From Corinectria fuckeliana (lineage: Eukaryota > Ascomycota > Sordariomycetes > Hypocreales > Nectriaceae): 51,960 nt of DNA. The translations under genes were made by a program, and so were the position numbers. Location of the stretch: NCBI GenBank assembly GCA_019137255.1, contig WPDH01000410.1, positions 1-51,960 of the forward strand. The letters run 5' to 3'. The notes below the pieces were generated by a model that did not search any database, had not been told where the DNA came from, and was given only the letters and a program-made list of their open reading frames with translations. This document shows positions 44,984 through 51,960 of the stretch, in pieces. Positions within the stretch are counted from its first letter, which is position 1, and the number at the start of each line of letters is the position of its first letter.

Positions 44984-45726
44984 TGCGAACGATGACGATG
45001 AGGTGGGATGAGGCTCAAAGTAAGGGTGAGGATGCAAGGCCTCTTATTCGGGAAGCAGGGACATGATTGTAGCCTCTTTATAATCCAATCATGGTGTTGA
45101 TTACAGATTGGACACGCTCAAGTCCCAGCCCTCGTCAGGCTATCTCCGAGAGAGCATCTAGATCTAAGGGCTCCTTTTCCGTGGAGCCTCTGCGGGGAAC
45201 GGGAGATGATCCCGTCTGGGGAAGTGGACTGGTGATGCTGGCGCGGCCACGACACGACTCGGGTGTTGGTGGCTGGGGTTATCCCAACACAAGCAAAGGG
45301 CGTGTGGATGTGATTCGGTGTATTCCACCAATGCAGAGAGGCTTCACATGTCATTGTCGGGTCGGAAAAGCATGGGCTGAGGGAGGTTGGTAAGATGCTC
45401 TTTTTCCGATAGCCTTTAGTGCTAGATCAAAAGGCCATGTTCATGGTGAAAGTGTTGGGTAGATCCGTGTGGCACAGCACAGTAACAGCCTGAATTGGAC
45501 TTAGTACGATGGTGAGAGGTCACTTCTCATGTTTGGTTCGTATAGCACGGTGCCGAGGACGGACGGGTCGGATATAAGCCAATATGCGTAACAGAAGATT
45601 TCCCTGTTCCCTGCTGCTCCTCAACTCCAACTTCCTGTCGAGACTTGGTACATATGTACAGAGGGAGGTTGGGAGGCCAGGGTATCTCCAGGGTATCTCC
45701 AGGACTCATGTTCGAGACCTTCTCAC
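44984..45726 (-). promoter_or_regulatory. Promoter region of the MFS transporter
   Basis: This 743-base region lies between the transporter start and the stop of the second regulator. TCCGA/TCGGA occurs at 45145-45149, 45362-45366, 45415-45419 and 45568-45572. No coding sequence could be supported; the frames at 45091-45393 and 45118-45354 are antiparallel and featureless. Confidence 0.45.
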
Positions 45727-47067
45727 TCAATACCGCAGCTTCACCGATTCTTTTTCCCCTGCTGTTCTCGAAACCCAACCCTCCACCCGCTCCAGTCCAC
45801 ACATTACCGTCGCCAGATGTCTTGCAAACTCATCCACTGCCGCTGCTTCAGTACTCGTGAACAAGGCGTCGCACTCCAGGCTTATGATAAACAGCGGGTC
45901 TTGCTTCTGCACTGCTTGAGACCAGCCCACCGCCGATTCCGCGGCCCAAATGTCTCCTCGCGTCGTGAATTTTGCGCCGCCGCTGCACTCGCTGCATCCT
46001 TGTTTCTGTGTCAGGTAAACGCCAACCGTCATTGTCCCCAGCAGCCAAAGCCTCCGCACGCTTTCCGCAAGTACCCACGTTCTCCACAGCCGCGGTGCTG
46101 CATCTCCGTCAAAAAGCGCATCTGTCGCGGCGTCCATGCGCGCCTTGCATGCCGAACCGCCGGGTAGATTACCGGAAACATCAGGATCTATAGTGGCCAT
46201 CTCCCAAAGTTCGCGGAGCCAGCTCTGAAATATCGGCATGTTCCTTTCAGCCTGACCGCGAGGCCGGATCGAGGGCGAGAAGAGGCCCAGGACGAGGTGT
46301 ATGAAGAGCGCTTGCGTGCGGGCGAGGTGCTGGCGGGTGTCGAGAACTGCGTCTGAGCTACAGGGGTCTTGATGTCTGAGGAGAGAGGCAGCGTTGGCTT
46401 CGATGACTTGGTAGACTAGGGACTCGTTCTCTGGCGTCTTTGTGTTGTGCACTGCCATGGAAGCAAAGGCATCTCGCATGACCAGGGGCAGCCCGCTGTC
46501 CGCGTATAGTTGACGATGGATCAAAGGGCAATGGCCTTGCGTTATCCATTGCGTCAACCAAGTTTCCAGCCCACGGACGTAATTATCAAAGACAGCAGAG
46601 GAGAAGCGCGGAATATTCGACGATCCATGAGAGATCACCCAGGAAGCAGGGTTCAGAAACCACGCGCCATTAGGGGTCCCAGCTACATGAATTTGGGTGA
46701 GTTCCTCTGAGGCATCAGGGTCTGAATGTTCAAACTGGGCCGGAAGTTCCACTGGGGCTGAAGTCTCAACTTGGGCCTGTGATAGTTCCAATCCATCCCA
46801 GTCGATGACAGGTTCTATCCAAGGCTCAAAATCGAATACGGCGTCAGGGACCAGACCGTCAAGAGAAGCTTCTTCTTGCGCTCCGTGGGCGGGAGATGGA
46901 TACGGATTCGGTGCATGTCCTTGATGATGCCTCCTCCGTTTTATTGGCGGATATCGACATTCAATATCTCTTTCGTCACATCGCCCACAGACCGGCTGTG
47001 TCTTATCGCACCGTCTTTTCCCGTTTGTACATGGTAAGCAGGCTTTGACCTTCTTGACTGGTGCCAT
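45727..47067 (-). CDS. Zn2Cys6 transcription factor (cluster regulator candidate 2)
   Basis: An intronless gene of 446 residues. The zinc cluster stands at the N-terminus: C10, C13, C20, C27, C30 and C37 (Cys-x2-Cys-x6-Cys-x6-Cys-x2-Cys-x6-Cys), followed by the basic linker P-P-I-K-R-R-R-H-H. The rest is mostly helical and includes W-L-T-Q-W, R-L-W-L-L-G-T-M and Q-K-Q-D-P-L-F-I, as in the shorter type of fungal regulator found in metabolite clusters. The ATG at 47065-47067 is right for the zinc cluster; the frame continues upstream only to a TTG. Four copies of an 11-base repeat touch the start codon. Its place at the end of the catabolic set suggests it controls those genes, which is inferred. 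Confidence 0.9.
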   Translation of the reverse strand: MAPVKKVKACLPCTNGKRRCDKTQPVCGRCDERDIECRYPPIKRRRHHQGHAPNPYPSPAHGAQEEASLDGLVPDAVFDFEPWIEPVIDWDGLELSQAQVETSAPVELPAQFEHSDPDASEELTQIHVAGTPNGAWFLNPASWVISHGSSNIPRFSSAVFDNYVRGLETWLTQWITQGHCPLIHRQLYADSGLPLVMRDAFASMAVHNTKTPENESLVYQVIEANAASLLRHQDPCSSDAVLDTRQHLARTQALFIHLVLGLFSPSIRPRGQAERNMPIFQSWLRELWEMATIDPDVSGNLPGGSACKARMDAATDALFDGDAAPRLWRTWVLAESVRRLWLLGTMTVGVYLTQKQGCSECSGGAKFTTRGDIWAAESAVGWSQAVQKQDPLFIISLECDALFTSTEAAAVDEFARHLATVMCGLERVEGWVSRTAGEKESVKLRY

Positions 47068-47111
47068 TGCGGGTAGAGTGCGGGTAGAGTGCGGGGAGAC
47101 TGCGGAGAGAA
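47068..47111 (-). repeat. Four-copy 11-base tandem repeat directly before the regulator's start codon
   Basis: On the plus strand the units TGCGGGTAGAG, TGCGGGTAGAG, TGCGGGGAGAC and TGCGGAGAGAA stand in strict 11-base spacing and touch the ATG. Read in the gene's direction they are pyrimidine-rich CTCTACCCGCA units in the leader. Each unit holds a TGCGG core. Four further TGCGG copies lie at 47235, 47257, 47283 and 47304. It could be a factor-binding array or a leader element. Confidence 0.7.
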
Positions 47112-48289
47112 AGGTTGATTCAAGCAAAGATGGCGGAAAATGGACATCTCGGAGATCTGACTAATGGACTATTGCGATGTAGCTGGAATGGCGGCGACCT
47201 AGTCTATTTGTCAGCAACTAGATCACATCATGCTTGCGGAAGATGAGCGGAGATTATGCGGGTTTCGTGTGGGTTTCGTTGTTGCGGTGTCGAGCGGGCG
47301 ATGTGCGGAAAATTGTTACACTGTTATGGCTCAGCTTGCCCAGTTTATGCCTTTAAATACCCTTAAAACTGATTCTACAGTCTGATTATTAGGGAATGGT
47401 TCTAGAGTTCATTCGCAATATAGTAGTCCAGAGTCCATATTTGTGTTAACAGTAAATTCTGTGACCTTTGTCAACCACGCCCAACCCACCAACGAGGCAG
47501 CCGATCAAGAGTTCAATGAGACAGACTCTAGTCGTTCAATGGGAAATGGAGGAGGCTTACATCCAACATGAAGAAGTTTTTTTTTTCTTGTCAGTAGATC
47601 TACAAACCAGTCATGACTGAAACGTCTCGTACATACCGAGGAAGTCAATTGCCGGTTCCTAAATTGACACTTAACACTACAGCATCTTCTGGAGCCCAAA
47701 AACAACATTCAGTCTAGCTAGTAGATATCTCAGCTCTATTTCATGATAACCCCTTGGGTCGAATATTCCGATGCATAACGAACGCTCGCATCCTCAAATA
47801 CCCAGACGAGCTACACGACTTCAAGCCCGCAAACCGGTACTGTGACCCCCGAGCATTGAACTTTCACAACAGAAGAGAAAGCGATCTAGGAAGTCGATTT
47901 GCTGCTGTTTAGTAGCATATTCAGCCACTGATTGACTCGGTCTGGGCATGACTTGAGTGAAACTTGATGGCTGAATAAACGAGATATTAATGTGAGCCTG
48001 TTTTCTCCTCCTTTCTCGCTCCAATAGTTTGTCCGCCACATAATGTAGAGACGTGGTCACAACTAAGCCACTCTACTGAGACGCCCAGGGCTGTAGAGTT
48101 TTGGGGTTTCTGTGAGGAAGTCGTATTGGTACCAGACATACTTAGACTAAAGTCCTTTTCCGCTCTGTAAAAAGAATCGAGCCAAAGGCAGTTAAGTTTA
48201 AGAGCCAACCTGTTAAGCTTGAATGCGATGCTTACTTCTAGACAACACAATCCAGGTGTGTATAGTAGTCAAAATGACAGAACACAACT
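47112..48289. promoter_or_regulatory. Upstream region of the second regulator and right flank of the genic block
   Basis: The first 200 bases hold TGCGG sites and one TCGGA (47151-47155) and are probably the regulator's promoter. Beyond ~47400 there are only short frames without features (47505-47708, 47821-48060, 47987-48250). Composition remains balanced until about 48290, where the RIP block begins abruptly. Confidence 0.4.
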
Positions 48290-48794
48290 ATATACTCTTA
48301 ATATAGCGCTATTATATCTGTTAATCACACAGATAATATAGGATTAATCTATAATCTGACTAGCTAGCCTAAGAGGGGCAGTAGTGTTATAAGCCTTAAG
48401 TGCCTTAAGTAGTAGCCTTAGGCTACCACCTTTTAATACCACCTTATAGTTAAGAGAACTTATAATAAAGTGATATATTTATAAGCTTTTTTTCTCACTA
48501 AATTAACTTATTTCTTAGTGTTTTATATATCTTAAGTATCTAGCTTTTATATTTAAAGTTATACTATAAATCTCTTATAAGTTATATATCTTAGTGCTTT
48601 TATTAGCCTGTTTATAATTATCTTATCTATATAGATTTACTAAAGGTTAAAATAGCCTTTTTTAGTATATTAAATAACCTATTTAAAGTATATATTAATA
48701 TAATATATTCTTACTATATTTCTCTTATTTAATACTACTAGTCTTATATTTTAGCTATTTATAAATAATATATAAAGCTTAAACTACTTTAGCT
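48290..48794. repeat. RIP-degraded DNA beyond the copia 3' LTR
   Basis: The composition falls to nearly pure A+T with abundant TA and few CA/TG. No element family was recognised in this stretch. It forms the left edge of the right-hand AT-rich block. Confidence 0.6.
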
Positions 48795-51700
48795 TAGCTT
48801 TTTTTATTTATTTATTTATTTATACTTTATAAACTTAAAAGGTAAATAATACTTTTATTCTATATAAATATAAGAAAAACTATAAAATTAGATAAAAACC
48901 TATATTCTTTATATAGTAGACCTAGGTTAAGCCTTTTATACTATTACTATATATAAGTAAATAGTTCTTTTATTAGGACTAGAGTTATTTTATTTCTTAA
49001 AAGGCTAGAAAAAAATTAAAAAAAGAGAAAGAAAAAAAAGAATAAGAAAAAAAAAGAAAAAGGAAAAAAAAGGTAAAAAAGAGAGAAATAGTTAACTAAA
49101 TATTAAGCACCTAGTTTACTATAAGAGTAGAGCAGTTAAGTATTAGGATTATACTAGCTAAGTATGTTTAAGTTATTTTACAGTTATAGCTAAGAGCTTA
49201 GAATTTTAAGTGGGTAAAACTAGCTGCTAGTAGGTTAGCTAGCTGTTAGTAGGTTAGCTTAGCTTTTTTAATTAACTATAATATTTATAAAGCTAATATT
49301 CTTACTAAGGTTAGGTTTATAAACTCTACTTTTATTAATAAGATTATTATAATAGTCTGCCTTTTTAATTTTTAAAAAACTAGTTTATTACTAATAAATA
49401 TAATATATCTTATAGTTAAGTAATATATTATATAGTTATTTATAAAAAAAGTATTTATATATACTTAAAGCTTTAAGTTTCTAATATTATACTTACTATT
49501 TAACACTAAAGCTAAATAAAGCATATTATAAAAGTAGTAAAAAAGGTGTTTTATTACTTTCTTATAATACTTAGTAGGGCTTATATTAGCCTTATATATC
49601 TTTTAGGTTATAAATATAATATTAGGCCTTATACTTATTAATAAATAATTAAGACTTCTTATTTTTTTAAGCTACTAAGTTTATAGTATAATAACTTTAT
49701 TATTCTTTTAGTTATATAAGATTTTATACTTAAGTAGCTATAATATTTTTACTAGCTTAAAATACCTTATAGTAAATTTTCTAATAATCTTCTTAGTATA
49801 GTATTTTTAATAAATATAAATATAATAGTTATTTCTCTTTTTAATAATTTAAAAACTTAAAAAGTCTTTTATTTCTCTTAAAGCCTTAATCTTAAATAAC
49901 TTATTAATCTTATTTATAATAGTATTAACTTTTTCTCTTATTTAAGCAGCTATAATTATATTATTTATATAAAGGATTAATAGTATATTATTCTTATATC
50001 TAAAAATATAAACTTCTAATACTAAGAACTTAAAGCTTATTAAAATAAGCTCTTAAGTAGCTATAAAGAACTACTAGACTAGTAAGATTAAAAGGCTATA
50101 TAAAGCTTTATTAAAAAGATAAACTTAGCTTATACTATTTTTAAAGCTATATAGCTACCTAATATAAATCTCTTTTTTTACTACTATATTTAAAAATACT
50201 ATAATAATATTATACTAAGCTATTTTATAGTTTAAAATAGCTATAAGTAAGTAGAATAGTCTTACTAAGATTATATATATTACTACTATATAAAGCTTTT
50301 TAATAGTATAATTATTACCTTACTTTTAGTCTTTTTAAACTACTTATTAGGCTTTTATATAAAGGTTTTTATTAGTAGAGTATTTTATATTATAAACTTA
50401 TTTTCTGTTAAAAACTTAAGCCTCTTATAGTCTTTTTATAAGGTCTTATATAGTCTTACTAATAAGACTATTATATTACTTTTTCTTAGCTAGTTTTTAA
50501 ACTTTTATATAGTTTTTATATTTCTAAGCTTACTTTTAGGTTTTTAAGACTATAATTTTATCTAGTATAATCTTATATGCTTTTAGTAATATAAATATAA
50601 TATATTAGACTTTCTTAATAATTTTATCTTACTTTTTATATATCTTAGTAAGTATAGTTAGGCTGTTATATATCTTTTAATAGTTAGGTTAGTTTTAATT
50701 TTATATAAAATAATTAGAGGGCTTAAAAAAAGCTTTCTTTTAGTATTATTTTTTCTCTTTTTAGAGCTAAAGCTTAAAAATAAGCTTAGTACTTTAGTTC
50801 TTAGTTAAAAGGTTTTATAAGATCTTAAGAGTATTTTTAAAACTACTTAGTATATTAGAAAATAATCTTTTTACTTTAAGAATATTATTATTAGCTTATT
50901 TATAAGAAGAGATACTAAAAGATAAAATTATTCTTTTTTAAGCTTTTTATAACTTTATATTAGCTTTAGGCTTATTAGTTAACATTTATTAAATTTTTAG
51001 CTTAGTAATAGTTTTTTACTGCTTTTTATAAACTTTTTTAGGTCTTATAATAATATAGTTTTTAATAAAAATTATATAGTTATCTTTTAAGATCTTTAGG
51101 TTAATTAGTATAGTTTTAAGCTTTAAGATATCTTTTAAGCCTTTCTTATCTTTATAAATCTTTTTAAATTTAATATTTTAGACTCTTATAACTCTCTTTT
51201 TATTAGAAAGCTAAACCTTATAGATATATCTTTTTATACTTTTTATACTTACTAAAAACCTTTTTTAAGTATATAAGGTTATCTTTTTTAATTTAACTTT
51301 TTTTAGTTAAAAATATATATATAAGTAATATATTTTTATATTTTAATATGCTTAAAGTAAGGTTATTTATATATTTATTTATTTATATACTATTTTAACT
51401 TTATAATTATTTAGACCTTCTTTTAAGTAGCTTAGACTAGTTTATAATAAAGGGGAAAAACCTAATAGTAAGCTATAAGATAAAAAGCTTTTTACTACTC
51501 TTATTTAAGAGGAAACTAAGTTAAGCTTAGTATATATATATAATAGTATAAGTTTTAAGTAGGTCTACTTTATAAGAAAAGCTAGTTATATACTTATATT
51601 AATAAATTCTTATAAGGTTTTACTTAAATTATATACTAGAATTTAATTAATCTTAAGTTAGGTTTAAGTTACTTATACTACTTATTCTTTTTATTCTCTT

Positions 51701-51960
51701 AAGTATTATTCTTATTACTAACTAGTATTAATATACCTTTTTTAACTTTTAATAGTATTTACTCTCTTAGTTAGTTAATTAGTCTAAATACTATAAGAGC
51801 TAAACCTAAACCTAGGTTTAGTTTAGCTTAAAACTGCTTTAAAAGCTATTTAAGCTCTTTTTAGGCTAAGTGGTTTAGTATTATAATTAGTGCTAGTATT
51901 AATACTACTATTACTATTATATCTTATAGTAAGTATACTATATATTTATACTACTTACTT
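48795..51960 (-). mobile_element. Ty1/copia-type retroelement, 3' part (gag end, pol, LTR), RIP-killed and cut by the window end
   Basis: Read on the minus strand, the order is the end of the gag region (51960-51365, matching 6247-6840), pol, then an LTR (about 49255-48795, matching about 4945-5400). At 49983-49946 the minus strand reads L-L-I-L-Y-I-N-N-I-I-I. This is the copia reverse-transcriptase active-site segment in which the Val-Asp-Asp part has become Ile-Asn-Asn through G-to-A changes, exactly what RIP does. Stops are everywhere, so the copy is dead. It lies opposite in direction to the copy at 4905-6880. Confidence 0.8.

Noticed and set aside
44984..45037. Longer MFS start at 45037
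   Set aside because: It would add a His/Pro/Ser-rich stretch not expected in the family. It cannot be excluded from sequence alone.
47068..47127. Upstream start of the second Zn2Cys6 gene
   Set aside because: The frame begins with TTG and crosses the 11-base repeat; the ATG at 47067 sits just ahead of the zinc cluster.
1..51960. tRNA genes and CRISPR arrays
   Set aside because: I saw no B-box with a matching acceptor stem in the intergenic parts. There are no regularly spaced repeats with unique spacers, and none are expected in a fungus.

Overview
The window is nuclear DNA of a filamentous ascomycete (Pezizomycotina, most likely a Sordariomycete). The evidence is short GT-AG introns of roughly 50-100 bases with CTAAC/CTGAC branch sites, two dispersed 5S rRNA genes, two Zn2Cys6 regulators, a HAK-type potassium transporter, and two very AT-rich blocks in which CA and TG dinucleotides are almost absent and TA is in excess. 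That last pattern is the signature of repeat-induced point mutation (RIP).

Layout. Positions 1-~7080 are RIP-destroyed repeat DNA. This block holds a large imperfect inverted repeat (about 1748-2725 against 3275-4262) and the 5' part of a Ty1/copia-type retroelement (about 4905-6880). A broken gene remnant (7090-7523) sits on the border. Positions ~7.9-27 kb carry ordinary genes: a HAK potassium transporter (-), a 5S rRNA gene (-), a ~1,991-residue ZNFX1-like helicase with NFX1 and RZ zinc fingers (-), a second 5S gene (-), an AAAP amino-acid permease (+) and a chromodomain-like protein (-). Positions 27.2-38.2 kb look like an accessory cluster: class II aldolase/adducin protein (-), short-chain dehydrogenase (-), PEBP-family protein (+), NRPS-like adenylation-thiolation-reductase enzyme (-) and a Zn2Cys6 regulator (-). 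Positions 38.5-47.1 kb form a sugar-acid catabolic set: D-galactonate-dehydratase-like enolase-superfamily enzyme (-), aldo-keto reductase (-), DapA/KDG-type aldolase (+), anion:cation symporter-type MFS transporter (-) and a second Zn2Cys6 regulator (-). From ~48.29 kb to the end the DNA is again RIP-destroyed. It carries the 3' part of the same copia family in inverted orientation, with a recognisable mutated reverse-transcriptase active site on the minus strand.

How the genes may work together. The dehydratase, aldolase and aldo-keto reductase fit a non-phosphorylating route: sugar acid to 2-keto-3-deoxy acid, to pyruvate plus glyceraldehyde, to glycerol. The MFS carrier would bring in the acid and a local Zn2Cys6 protein would control the set. 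The 5-mer TCCGA/TCGGA is denser than the local background in several promoters of both the 27-38 kb and the 38-47 kb sets, so the two may share a regulator or form one locus. Exon structures were assembled by hand from splice signals; every multi-exon gene given here sums to a whole number of codons. Boundaries inside the RIP blocks are approximate.
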